Program-made: the position numbers and the translations under genes
Assembly (NCBI GenBank): GCA_036386415.1
Contig: DASVVT010000061.1
Coordinates: 1-64,000, forward strand
Origin: DASVVT01 sp036386415
GTDB taxonomy: Bacteria; Acidobacteriota; Blastocatellia; Pyrinomonadales; Pyrinomonadaceae
DNA: 64,000 nt
Direction of reading: 5' to 3'
In this document: piece by piece, positions 16,112 to 24,666 of the stretch
Numbering within the stretch: position 1 is the stretch's first letter
Layout of the letters: every line of letters starts with the position of its first letter
Notes under the pieces: model-generated
Database searches by the model: none
The model's input: only the letters and a program-made list of their open reading frames with translations
What the model was told of the DNA's origin: nothing

Positions 16112-18217
16112 ATGAAAGCTTATCCGACCGAATCGATTCGCAACCTCGCCGTTATCGGGCACGGCGACGCAGGCAAGACACAATTGATCAGTTCCTTGCT
16201 GTATGTCGCCGGAGCGACGCCGCGCTGGGGCAAAGTCGATGAAGGCACGACCACCACCGATTACGAAGAGGATTCCATCGAACGTAAGATCACCTTGAAC
16301 ACCGCGCTCGCCCACCTCGAACACCGCGACACGAAGATCAATTTCATAGACACGCCCGGCTACGCTGCCTTTGTCGCCCACGCGCGCCCCGCCTTGCGCG
16401 TCGCAGATTGCGCGCTCGTCGTCGTAGACGGCGTCAACGGCGTTCAGGTGCAGACGGAGAAGACCTGGGGCTACGCCAATGAATTCATGCTGCCGCGCTT
16501 GATGGTCATCAACAAGCTCGATAAAGAGCGCGCAGATTTCGGAGCGGCGCTCGACAGTGCGCGCGGCACGTTCAGCCGCGCCATCGTTCCCTTCACGCTG
16601 CCCATCGGTAAGGAGAAAGATTTTCAGGGCGTCGTGGACGTCGTTCACATGAAGGCTTACGAGTTCGACGAACAGGGCAAGCCGCGCGAGCGCGATCTGC
16701 CCACGGAAGGACGCGACGTGATCGACGCGGCGCGCGAGAAGTTGATCGAAACCATCGCCGAATCGGACGACGCGCTTCTGGAAAAGTATTTCGAGAACGG
16801 CACGCTCGAAGATGAAGACCTCCTGCCGAACATCAACAAGGCGATCGCGAACAGTCGTCTCTGCCCCGTCTTTGCGGTCTCCAGCAACACGCTCACGGGC
16901 CTCACGGCGCTTCTCGACGGCATCGTCGATTACGCGCCCGACCCCGCTCATCATGAAGTCGAGCACGGTCGCGCCAGCGCAGACGGTGACGGTGGCGAGC
17001 CCTTGACGCGCCGCTACTCGGACGATGAGCCCTTCTCGGCCTACGTCTTTCGCACCGTCGCAGACCCTTTTGCCGGTCGCATCAACGTGATGCGCATCAT
17101 CAGCGGCCACGTGCAGCACGACGCCACTGTCTTCAACTCTACGCGCGGCGTGCAGGAACGCCTCGGCGCGCTGCATACGATGCAGGGCAAGCAACTGGAC
17201 AAGGTGGACGCCGCGCACGCCGGTGACATCATCGCCTGCGTCAAATTAAAAGAGACGCAGACGGGCGACACGCTCACGGATAAGGCCGCGCCGATTGTCT
17301 ACGACGGAGTGCAGTATCCGGAGGCGGCCATCGCCTTCGCCATCGAGCCCAAGTCGCGCCAGGACGAAGAGAAGATCAGCGTCGCCCTGCACAAGATTCT
17401 GGAAGAAGACCCGGCACTCGATTTTCACCGCGACGCGCAGACCAAGGAGTTCCTGCTCGCCGGTTCGGGTCAACTCCACGTCGAGACCGTGATCGACAAG
17501 CTGAGGAAGCGCTACGGCGTCGAGGTCGCGCTGCACCCGCCGAAAGTTCCCTACAAGGAGACGATCACACAGCGCGCGGAAGTTCAGGGACGCCACAAGA
17601 AACAGACGGGCGGGCGCGGCCAGTTCGGCGATTGCAAGGTTATCTTCGAGCCTCTGCCGCGCGGCGAAGGCTTCGTGTTTGAGGACAAGATTTTCGGCGG
17701 CGCAGTCCCGCAGAATTTCCGCCCCGCGATTGAGAAAGGCATCGTTGATGCGGCGGCGGGCGGAGCTGTCGCAGGCTACCCGCTCGTCGATTTTAAAGCC
17801 GTGCTCGTGGACGGCTCGTACCACACCGTAGACTCCGACGAGCATTCCTTCCGCGCCGCCGGTCGCAAGGCTTTCCGCGCGGCGATAGAGAAGGTCAAGC
17901 CCACCCTGCTTGAGCCCATCATGGACGTCGAGGTGACTGCCCCGCAGGAGTACAGCGGCGACATCATGGGCGACCTCAACTCGCGTCGTGGCCGCGTGCA
18001 GGGCATGGATACGGTCGGCAACCAGCAAGTCATCAAGGCGCAAGTGCCGATGGCCGAGATGCTCGATTATCAATCGAAGCTCAACTCGATCACAGCCGCG
18101 CGCGGCTCCTATCACATGCAGTTCTCACACTACGACCAGGTGCCCGGCCAGATCGCGCAGAAGGTCATCGAACAGGCGCGAGCCGAGGGAAGAATCAGGG
18201 CGGAAGAGGAAGATTGA
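16112..18217 (+). CDS. Elongation factor G-like GTPase (EF-G paralogue)
   Basis: The 701-residue translational GTPase shows G1 GHGDAGKT (residues 16-23), G3 DTPGYAAF, G4 NKLDKERADF, and EF-G domains III-V (GGRGQFGDCKV; AGYPLVDFKAVLVDGSYH; EYSGDIMGDLNSRRG). The G1 sequence GHGDAGKT rather than the usual AHIDAGKTT and the absence of rpsL, rpsG or tuf nearby suggest a second, non-housekeeping EF-G (EF-G2-like), perhaps acting in ribosome recycling or a specialised step. It ends GRIRAEEED, and its last 26 bases recur 1.2 kb downstream. Confidence 0.88.
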   Translation: MKAYPTESIRNLAVIGHGDAGKTQLISSLLYVAGATPRWGKVDEGTTTTDYEEDSIERKITLNTALAHLEHRDTKINFIDTPGYAAFVAHARPALRVADCALVVVDGVNGVQVQTEKTWGYANEFMLPRLMVINKLDKERADFGAALDSARGTFSRAIVPFTLPIGKEKDFQGVVDVVHMKAYEFDEQGKPRERDLPTEGRDVIDAAREKLIETIAESDDALLEKYFENGTLEDEDLLPNINKAIANSRLCPVFAVSSNTLTGLTALLDGIVDYAPDPAHHEVEHGRASADGDGGEPLTRRYSDDEPFSAYVFRTVADPFAGRINVMRIISGHVQHDATVFNSTRGVQERLGALHTMQGKQLDKVDAAHAGDIIACVKLKETQTGDTLTDKAAPIVYDGVQYPEAAIAFAIEPKSRQDEEKISVALHKILEEDPALDFHRDAQTKEFLLAGSGQLHVETVIDKLRKRYGVEVALHPPKVPYKETITQRAEVQGRHKKQTGGRGQFGDCKVIFEPLPRGEGFVFEDKIFGGAVPQNFRPAIEKGIVDAAAGGAVAGYPLVDFKAVLVDGSYHTVDSDEHSFRAAGRKAFRAAIEKVKPTLLEPIMDVEVTAPQEYSGDIMGDLNSRRGRVQGMDTVGNQQVIKAQVPMAEMLDYQSKLNSITAARGSYHMQFSHYDQVPGQIAQKVIEQARAEGRIRAEEED

Positions 18218-19380
18218 TGGAGGTTGCAGAAATCCAGGCTTTGTTCAGGCACTTCTTGTCTGAATATGATTCGGCGCGCAAGGCTGAGGTCTGGGAAAAA
18301 CAGAGGCAGCTTTTCAAGCGCTTCTGGAACGATAAGATACTCAGTCCTGCATCCGAACTTACAGTGGACGACACGGACGCGATTATCAGGCTGCTAGATA
18401 CTAAGGGGAGAGGTCGTCAAAGGAAGGATGAGGCGGTCGCCAACACAGGCGGCTCCCAAGGGAGATGGGAGCGGTTGTTTGACAGCTTGAAAAATAAGCT
18501 AGACATCAGGCGGACGCTGGATGAGATTTTCGCTGAGACCGATGATTCCAAGCTGATCGGCTTAATAGACCGTTTGGAGAAAGAGAACAAGAATAACAAG
18601 AACAGCTTGACTGGCAATCATGCAGTCATCTTAGACGCTTTTCTCTTCATCAACAATCCAGCGAAGTTCCTCAGTATAGTTTCACTCTCCCACAGGTTTC
18701 AGGTAATGCGGGGATTCGGGTTAGGCGACCCTGATGAGTTTGAAACTTATGGTGAAAAGATAGTTCTCTCAAACCGGAGAATCATAGACGGCTTCAGAGA
18801 TAAGTACGGAATCGAAGCCAATCCAAGAGACTTGTCCGAATTCCTCTATACGCCTCATAGCGGTTACACGACTAACGTCAAAATCTACTGGCAGAAAGGC
18901 GGCCAGCCAATTACTGAGCCGGCTGAGGTTGAGTTTGTAGAGATAAGCGAAGAGACCAGCGAGGCAGAATTCGCGGTGGAATTCGCTATGGAGAAACACT
19001 TGGAGGATTTCTTGGTGAGAAATTGGGAATCCACCGAGTTGGGTGAGAAATATGATCTCATCGAAGAAGGCGGCGACCTTGTTAGTCAGCAATATCCAAC
19101 CGATGTAGGTAAAATAGATTTACTGGTCAAAGACAAGGAGACCAAGCAGTTCGTGGTCATTGAATTAAAGAAGAGCCAAACTAGCGATGTCACCGTGGGA
19201 CAAGTTGCCCGCTATATGGGCTGGGTGAAAAAACATTTAGCCGACGGGCAGGAGGTCAATGGAATCATAATCTCTCGATACAACGACCCCAAGTTACAGT
19301 ATGCGCTACAAATGGTGCCAAATGTCGAGTTGTTTGTGTATAAAGTTAGCTTCGCTTTGGATAAAGCTGTAGGCCTTTAG
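18217..19380 (+). CDS. NucS/DUF91-type PD-(D/E)XK nuclease, likely acquired
   Basis: The 387-residue protein has a C-terminal NucS-like nuclease domain. GKIDLLV (Asp near 298) and VIELKKS (Glu/Lys near 317) form the PD-(D/E)XK core, followed by GQVARYMGWV. The N-terminal 200 residues, predicted helical, are not recognised. NucS enzymes cut mismatched or branched DNA; single nucleases of this type can also be defence proteins. The ATG overlaps the EF-G stop by one base (TGATG). One sampled line (18601-18660) is 25 of 60 G+C, against 38 of 60 in EF-G (17581-17640). It is bracketed by a duplication of the EF-G 3' end. Confidence 0.8.
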   Translation: MEVAEIQALFRHFLSEYDSARKAEVWEKQRQLFKRFWNDKILSPASELTVDDTDAIIRLLDTKGRGRQRKDEAVANTGGSQGRWERLFDSLKNKLDIRRTLDEIFAETDDSKLIGLIDRLEKENKNNKNSLTGNHAVILDAFLFINNPAKFLSIVSLSHRFQVMRGFGLGDPDEFETYGEKIVLSNRRIIDGFRDKYGIEANPRDLSEFLYTPHSGYTTNVKIYWQKGGQPITEPAEVEFVEISEETSEAEFAVEFAMEKHLEDFLVRNWESTELGEKYDLIEEGGDLVSQQYPTDVGKIDLLVKDKETKQFVVIELKKSQTSDVTVGQVARYMGWVKKHLADGQEVNGIIISRYNDPKLQYALQMVPNVELFVYKVSFALDKAVGL

Positions 19381-19410
19381 TTCTTCATTGATCGAATGAC
19401 CGACGCAGGT

Positions 19411-19436
19411 AGAATCAGAGCGGAAGAAGAAGATTG
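19411..19436 (+). repeat. Second copy of the EF-G gene 3' end (direct repeat of 18191-18216)
   Basis: Twenty-four of 26 bases match 18191-18216, the last codons of the EF-G gene. The two copies enclose the AT-rich nuclease gene exactly. This looks like a footprint of insertion at the 3' end of a conserved gene, similar in form to att-site duplication, although no integrase is present. Confidence 0.7.
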
Positions 19437-19454
19437 GCGCTGAGGTAAGAGGCT

Positions 19455-20015
19455 ATGTCGCGAGAACTGGCAAAGCGTTGGATCACGGTTGACGAATACG
19501 AGCGCATGGGCGAGGCGGGGATTTTTCGTCCCTCAGATCGTTTAGAGTTGCTCGAAGGAGAGATATACGAGCTGTCGTCAATCGGGAGCCGCCACGCTGC
19601 ATGTGTTGATTTCCTCATTGCACTGCTCAGTGAGTGGGCGCGACGCAGATTCATTGTGCGCGGGCAGAATCCCGTTCGGCTTGACGATTTCTCAGAACCT
19701 CAACCGGACGTTGCGCTCCTGCGTTGGCGCGATGATTTTTACCGCCATGCTCATCCGACGCCTGCTGACGTGCTGCTCATCATCGAAGTGGCCGATTCAA
19801 CGGTTGAGAGTGATCGTGGATTCAAGATACCGCTCTACGCGAAGGCGGGCATTCCAGAAGTGTGGCTCATCAACCTGCCCGCCGAAGCCGTCGAAGTCTA
19901 CGCCGAACCATCAGACGGCGCATATCAAGTCACCAAAAACTTCAAGCGAGCCGAGGAAGCAGAAGCGCACAGCATCACTGACTTACGCATCAACGTCGCT
20001 CAAGTGATCGGGTAA
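19455..20015 (+). CDS. Uma2-family putative endonuclease (DUF820)
   Basis: The 186-residue restriction-endonuclease-like fold of the Uma2 family begins RWITVDEYERMGEAGIF and RLELLEGEIYELSS. It contains the core PQPDVALL and the catalytic-type strand DVLLIIEVADST, then the Lys-containing helix KIPLYAKAGIPEVWLI. The family is abundant in cyanobacteria and Acidobacteria; its function is unproven. It probably followed the EF-G gene directly before the nuclease insertion. Confidence 0.88.
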   Translation: MSRELAKRWITVDEYERMGEAGIFRPSDRLELLEGEIYELSSIGSRHAACVDFLIALLSEWARRRFIVRGQNPVRLDDFSEPQPDVALLRWRDDFYRHAHPTPADVLLIIEVADSTVESDRGFKIPLYAKAGIPEVWLINLPAEAVEVYAEPSDGAYQVTKNFKRAEEAEAHSITDLRINVAQVIG

Positions 20016-20364
20016 GACACCCCACGCGAAAATCCGACCAGACTTGTCACAAAAAGGCCGCAGAAGTGTGCCTTAAGATAAGCATCGCCCTGAAGCGAAG
20101 CGGCGTTCTCACGTCTATTCCGCCCCGGCGCTTAACCCATAAAGTTTATCCATGTACTAAATGGTATCGCGCCGCGCGCGCACCGAATCGTAAAGCCTTA
20201 ATCATTCTTAAACTTAGGACGCGGAACGGGAGTTGCAATTCCCAGTGGCGGGGAAGGTTGGATTCGTATGTGTTCCGATCAGTATTAAAGCCAGAGGCGC
20301 TACGATCCACAGACAAAGGGAAAATCATAAATGAGCGCCTCTCGACGTTCATGGAGGAAGATCG
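20016..20364. other. Gap upstream of the Gln/Tyr-rich protein; leader region
   Basis: No gene is supported. The region is less GC-rich around 20150-20220 and probably holds the promoter and leader of the next gene, but no convincing -35/-10 pair or riboswitch was recognised. GGAGGAAG at 20351-20358 is the ribosome site of the next gene. Confidence 0.4.
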
Positions 20365-21606
20365 ATGAAAGTTAATTATGTGAAGCGGATGGTGGCGTCT
20401 TTCGCCCTCGGCGCGGTTGCACTGCTGGGGACGGCCGGGCTTGCCAGTGGGCAGGAAACCGAGCAGCAGAAACAAAAGCGTGCGCAGGCGATACAAGCGC
20501 AAAAGCAGCGCCAGCAGGAGCACCAGGAGCGCCAACAGGCGCAGCAGGCGCAGCGCCAACAGCAGCAAGATCAACGCGCGGCGCAGCGTCAGCAGCAGCA
20601 GGAACAACAGCAGCGCGCGGCGCAGCGTCAACAGCAACAGCAGAATCGCGAGCAGGCGCAGCGTGCCAATCAACAGCGCGCCGCAGAGTTGCGTCAACAG
20701 CAGCAGCAGCAACAGCTGACGCGCCAGCAGCAGCAGGATCAGGAGCAGCGCAGACGCTTAGCCGAGCAGCAACAGCGCAATCGCGAGCGGGCGCAGCAGG
20801 CAAATCAACAGCGCACGGAGCAGTTGCGTCAGCAGCAGGAGCTTCGGGAGCAGCAGCTTCGTCAGCAACAGAATCGTGAGCAGCAGCAGGATCGCATCGT
20901 GCGGCAGCGTGAGGCACAGCAGCAGCAGCAGAACCGTATTGCGGCGCAGCGTCGTAACCAGCTTGAGCAGCAACAGCGGATCCAGTTTCAGCAGCAGGCG
21001 TTGCAGCGTCAGCGTCAGCAGCAGTGGTTGCAGCAGCAGCAGCAGCAGAATCGTCTGGCGCAGCAGCAGATACTACAGCAGCAGCGTGAATGGCAGTACC
21101 GCGTTCAGCAGCGGCGTCTGAGCCAGCGAGAGTATCAGCGGCAGTTGGCCTACTGGCGCTGGCAGCAGCAGATGCTCAACAACTCGGTCTACTACGATAA
21201 CTCGTATGACCGCTACTACTACCGGGACTATAACTGGAATTACCGCCTCTATCGTAACGGTGGTTACTACAACACGAACGGGTACGGCGTAGCGCTCTTA
21301 CGGCAGGCCGTCAATCGTGGCTACGAGGACGGCGTCCAGGCCGGACAGGCAGACGCATACTATGGTCAGGGCTATGATCCTGACTTCAGCTATCGGAATG
21401 CCAGCTACGGCTATGACAGGTTCGGCGGCTACAACGGCTACCGCGTAGACCAGAACGAGTACGAGTACTACTACCGCGAAGGTTTCCGTCGCGGTTACGA
21501 AGACGGCTACAACAGCAACTATCAGTATGGCGGCTACAACAGAGGTATCAACAAGTACGCCATCCTGGGTGCCGTCCTGTCGCAGATTCTCAACCTCAAC
21601 TTCTAA
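20365..21606 (+). CDS. Secreted Gln-rich coiled-coil protein with Tyr/Asn/Gly-rich C-terminus
   Basis: This 413-residue protein of unknown function has a signal peptide (MVASFALGAVALLGTAGLASG). Residues of about 30-265 are dominated by Gln, Arg, Glu and Ala (QQQ runs, REQQ, RAAQRQQQ) and predict a long polar helix. The last 140 residues are rich in Tyr, Asn and Gly, with two related motifs, NRGYEDGVQAGQADAY and REGFRRGYEDGYN. The tail ends hydrophobic (YAILGAVLSQILNLNF). GGAGGAAG precedes the ATG, and a strong terminator follows, so it is a single, probably well-expressed gene. A surface or matrix-forming protein is possible. Confidence 0.75.
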   Translation: MKVNYVKRMVASFALGAVALLGTAGLASGQETEQQKQKRAQAIQAQKQRQQEHQERQQAQQAQRQQQQDQRAAQRQQQQEQQQRAAQRQQQQQNREQAQRANQQRAAELRQQQQQQQLTRQQQQDQEQRRRLAEQQQRNRERAQQANQQRTEQLRQQQELREQQLRQQQNREQQQDRIVRQREAQQQQQNRIAAQRRNQLEQQQRIQFQQQALQRQRQQQWLQQQQQQNRLAQQQILQQQREWQYRVQQRRLSQREYQRQLAYWRWQQQMLNNSVYYDNSYDRYYYRDYNWNYRLYRNGGYYNTNGYGVALLRQAVNRGYEDGVQAGQADAYYGQGYDPDFSYRNASYGYDRFGGYNGYRVDQNEYEYYYREGFRRGYEDGYNSNYQYGGYNRGINKYAILGAVLSQILNLNF

Positions 21607-21633
21607 AGAGCGAGAATCTCTGTCCTGAACAAA

Positions 21634-21683
21634 AAGCGCCCGACTTCTACCGACCACACAAGGTTAGTGGAAGCCGGGCGCTT
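21634..21683. terminator. Strong bidirectional hairpin terminator
   Basis: Fourteen-base arms (21634-21647 AAGCGCCCGACTTC; 21670-21683) match except at one base. T-runs flank both sides (CCTTTTT on the plus strand, CTTTTTG on the minus strand). It separates the convergent Gln-rich gene and the 92-residue gene. Confidence 0.9.
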
Positions 21684-21716
21684 CCTTTTTCGCTTCAGCT
21701 CGCCTTCAGCCTTTGG

Positions 21717-21995
21717 CTATTGATTTGCTGCCTCTTTAATTCGTCTCGATAATACGGAGAGAAATCTGTTGCGGTATCCGTCGAGCAGGTTTTGGACGTT
21801 CGTCTCCAGATCGTTTTCTGACACGCCCGTGGCGATCAGGCTCGATTTCTGAAGATCAATCAAGGTCATCAACATCGCCTTCACTTCGATCAATTCCGTG
21901 CCGATAATAGAGAAAGCCTCCGAGTTGGATTGGCTTTCATCCATCAGAGAGTGTAATTCTTCTGAAAGCTCTGGATCAGGACGTTGGTCGCTCAT
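21717..21995 (-). CDS. Small helical protein of unknown function
   Basis: The 92-residue, acidic N-terminus, mostly helical soluble protein (ELSEELHSLMDES..., IEVKAMLMTLIDLQKSSL) has no recognised motif. GGAGGG lies about eight bases before the ATG, which supports expression. It is downstream of the amidase gene in the same direction with a 106-base gap. Confidence 0.6.
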   Translation of the reverse strand: MSDQRPDPELSEELHSLMDESQSNSEAFSIIGTELIEVKAMLMTLIDLQKSSLIATGVSENDLETNVQNLLDGYRNRFLSVLSRRIKEAANQ

Positions 21996-22101
21996 ATATT
22001 TACCCTCCGGTCAAGAATAGCGAATAGAATCAAGAACTCAGCATAAAGCTACGAAGAGCGTAGATCAGAATGGCGCTCCTTTAACTTTCAAACAACCTCT
22101 G

Positions 22102-23748
22102 TTACGAACGCAGCTCGACGCGTGGTAAGAACTGCGGCGGCTTGCGGAATTTGGTGGCCTGTTCGAAGGCATAGGCGAGCCGTATGAGCGTGGGCTCGGA
22201 GTAGGCGCTGCCGAAGAAGGAGATGCCGACGGGGAGGCCGAAGACATAGCCTGCCGGGACGTTGATGTTGGGGTAGCCGGCAACGGCGGCGGGCGTAGAG
22301 CTGCTGCCGGAGAAATGGTCGCCGTTGACGAGGTCTGTGGGCCAGGAGGGGCCGCCCGTGGGCGCGACGATGGCGTCGAGCTTGTGCTTACGCATGACGG
22401 CGTCGATGCCTTCCGCCCTCGAAAGACGCAGGTTCTTCTTCAGGGCGTCACGATAGGCTTTGTCCGTGAGCGGCCCCTTCGCCTCTGCGCGGAGGAAAAT
22501 CTCCTGGCCGAAGTAGGGCATCTCACGCTCCTTGTTGCGCTCGTTGAAGGCTATGATCTCCTTGAGGGTGTGGACGGGCGCGCGTGTGCCGAGCCCGGCC
22601 AGGTATTGATTGAGATCGGCCTTGAACTCGTAGAGCAGCACCTCAAACTCCGAGTCGTCGAACTTCCCGGCGGTCGGAATATCCGCCGGATCGACGATCA
22701 CAGCACCCATGCGCTTCATCTCGTCAATCGCTGCGTTAATCAATTTATCCACGTGGTCGCTGTAGCCGAAAAACTTATCGCGTGCGACGCCTATGCGCGC
22801 CCCGCGAAGGCCGTTCGGGTCTAAGAACTGCGTGTAGTCTGCCGGAAACTTGCCGCTGCTCGCCTGCGTGGCAGGGTCGCGCGGATCAATGCCTGTCAGT
22901 GCGCCGAGCAGGATGGCCGCATCTCTGACGGTGCGCGTCATGGGCCCTGCTGTGTCCTGGCTGTGGGCGATGGGGATGATGCCTGCGCGGCTGACGAGAC
23001 CCAGCGTCGGCTTGATGCCGACGATATTGTTTGAAGAGGCCGGGCAGACAATCGAGCCGTCTGTCTCCGTGCCGATGGCGACCGTAGCGAAGTTGGCCGC
23101 CACGGCTGCCCCGGAGCCGGAGCTTGAGCCGCAGGGGTTACGATCCAGCGCGTAGGGGTTGCGCGTCTGTCCGCCTCGACCGCTCCACCCGCTCGTCGAG
23201 TGTGTCGATCTGAAATTAGCCCACTCGCTCAGGTTGGTCTTGGCGAGTATCACAGCCCCCGCGGCGCGAAGTCTCCGGGCGACGAAGGAGTCCTGCGGGG
23301 CAATCGACCCCAGGAGCGCCAGTGACCCGGCGGTGGTCATCATGCGGTCGGCTGTATCTATGTTGTCTTTCAAAAGCACCGGGATGCCGTGAAGAGGCCC
23401 GCGCACTCCTTTCGCTTTGCGCTCCCGGTCAAGCGAGTCTGCTATATTGAGCGCGTCGGGGTTGATCTCGATGATGGAGTTGACCATCGCCCCGCGCTTG
23501 TCCATCGCTTCGATCCACGCCAGATACTTCTCTGCGATTGAGCGCGCCGTCAACCTTCCAGACTTCATCCCTTCCTGCAATTCAGCTATGGTCACCTCTT
23601 CCAGCTCGAATGATCTGGCGGCCTGCGCCGCAGTCGAGTTAAGTCCAGACCGTTCGCGCGAGCGCAGTAGTACAGCAGGACTACCGAAAGCGATAGCGCT
23701 TCCGAGCAGTCCGTACTGAAGGAAATCTCTGCGATTGATCTTCGACAT
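22102..23748 (-). CDS. Amidase-signature hydrolase, Tat-exported
   Basis: The 548-residue amidase-signature enzyme has the catalytic Lys in GIPVLLKDNID and the Ser pair in CGSSSGSGAAVAANFA and GTETDGSIVCPAS, giving the Ser-cisSer-Lys triad. The N-terminus carries a twin-arginine signal (INRRDFLQYGLLGSAIA), so it acts outside the cytoplasm. This excludes GatA, as does the context. Exported members hydrolyse amides or peptide amides; the substrate is unknown. ATG 23748 has AAAGGAG upstream and starts the Tat signal; the ATG at 23790 was rejected. Confidence 0.9.
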   Translation of the reverse strand: MSKINRRDFLQYGLLGSAIAFGSPAVLLRSRERSGLNSTAAQAARSFELEEVTIAELQEGMKSGRLTARSIAEKYLAWIEAMDKRGAMVNSIIEINPDALNIADSLDRERKAKGVRGPLHGIPVLLKDNIDTADRMMTTAGSLALLGSIAPQDSFVARRLRAAGAVILAKTNLSEWANFRSTHSTSGWSGRGGQTRNPYALDRNPCGSSSGSGAAVAANFATVAIGTETDGSIVCPASSNNIVGIKPTLGLVSRAGIIPIAHSQDTAGPMTRTVRDAAILLGALTGIDPRDPATQASSGKFPADYTQFLDPNGLRGARIGVARDKFFGYSDHVDKLINAAIDEMKRMGAVIVDPADIPTAGKFDDSEFEVLLYEFKADLNQYLAGLGTRAPVHTLKEIIAFNERNKEREMPYFGQEIFLRAEAKGPLTDKAYRDALKKNLRLSRAEGIDAVMRKHKLDAIVAPTGGPSWPTDLVNGDHFSGSSSTPAAVAGYPNINVPAGYVFGLPVGISFFGSAYSEPTLIRLAYAFEQATKFRKPPQFLPRVELRS

Positions 23749-23881
23749 CCCACGCTCCTTTTTACCTCGGCTCATCTCGATCCTCTCCACGTTTGTTTCT
23801 ATGAATCCTCTGATCGCTTCAGTCTCCGCTTAAATTAAGCTGCCGCTCGTCGAACACGAGCGCTCCAAACGATAAGCTATC

Positions 23882-24457
23882 TTATTGCGCGTCACCGAAA
23901 CGCGCACGAAAATCTGCCGAACGCTGGCGCAGCTCAAGCCAGTCGTCGAAAATTTCGGGTTGTTGCAGCCAGAGGGCGAACCACTCTGCGATCTCCGCCT
24001 TCTCGGCGCGTTTGCGCTCATCGACCGCCGTGTTGCGAGCTATCATCTGCGCACGCTGCTTGCCCTTGAGCGCCGTCTCGCGCACCCTGCGCAGACCCGT
24101 CTGGTCGCGCTTTCTCTTGAACTGTCGGCGCAGGTTCTCCAGACGCCTCAGCGAAGCGGCGGCCTGCGCGAAGTCCGAGAACTTGAGCACGTTTTTGAAC
24201 ATCGCTTCATAGGGGTCTACGCCCCGCCAGCGCGCGTCCAATTCCAACACCTCTGCGTGGCGCAGTTCTGCACCCTCATCCGCCAGCAGGCGCGCGACGC
24301 GCACGGGGCTCTCCATCGCACCCTCGCCGAATCGCTCGCGCACGGCGCGCCCTACCTCTTCCAGCTCCGCCGCGCCCACAGATTCGCAGTCCAGATGCTC
24401 CCAGACCTCTATCATCAGATCGTGCTTCGTACGCGATTTCCACTTCTGCTCTTTCAT
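23882..24457 (-). CDS. Charged helical protein of unknown function
   Basis: The 191-residue soluble protein is rich in Arg, Glu and Ala, and predicted almost fully helical (RRLENLRRQFKRKRDQTGLRRVRE; AEIAEWFALWLQQPEIFDDW). No family is recognised. It is oriented away from recQ, with a CTTTGCG palindrome between. Codon use matches the GC-rich background, so it is likely a native lineage-specific gene. Confidence 0.65.
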   Translation of the reverse strand: MKEQKWKSRTKHDLMIEVWEHLDCESVGAAELEEVGRAVRERFGEGAMESPVRVARLLADEGAELRHAEVLELDARWRGVDPYEAMFKNVLKFSDFAQAAASLRRLENLRRQFKRKRDQTGLRRVRETALKGKQRAQMIARNTAVDERKRAEKAEIAEWFALWLQQPEIFDDWLELRQRSADFRARFGDAQ

Positions 24458-24512
24458 CCTGCACGCAAGCTTACAAAGAAAGGGTTAAAAGGTGAAACGG
24501 TGAAGAAGCATA

Positions 24513-24602
24513 AAACGCAAAGGGCGCGAAGGGGCAGACGCAAAGGGCGCTAAGAATGTTCTTCGCGTCCTTTGCGTCTTCCTCTCTGCGTTCTTTGCGT
24601 TT
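24513..24602. repeat. CTTTGCG-type palindrome upstream of recQ
   Basis: The left arm AAAACGCAAAGGGCGC... and the right arm ...TTCTTTGCGTTTC are complementary units around AGAATGTTCTTC. An open frame running through the right arm into recQ gives a spurious N-terminal extension; the true start is 24667. Confidence 0.8.
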
Positions 24603-24666
24603 CATGCCTTTCATTCTTCCTTCTCGCCTCTTCCCCTTTCCCCCTTTTCCCCTTTACACTAAACCT

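Noticed and set aside
16106..18115. Long minus-strand frames opposite the EF-G gene (370 and 289 residues)
   Set aside because: They arise from GC-rich codon bias; the plus strand encodes a complete EF-G-like protein with all GTPase motifs.
20372..20917. Minus-strand and other-frame low-complexity proteins (Leu-, Ala- or Ser-rich) in the Gln repeat region
   Set aside because: They are frame shadows of CAG-rich repeats; only the plus-strand frame has a signal peptide and ribosome site.
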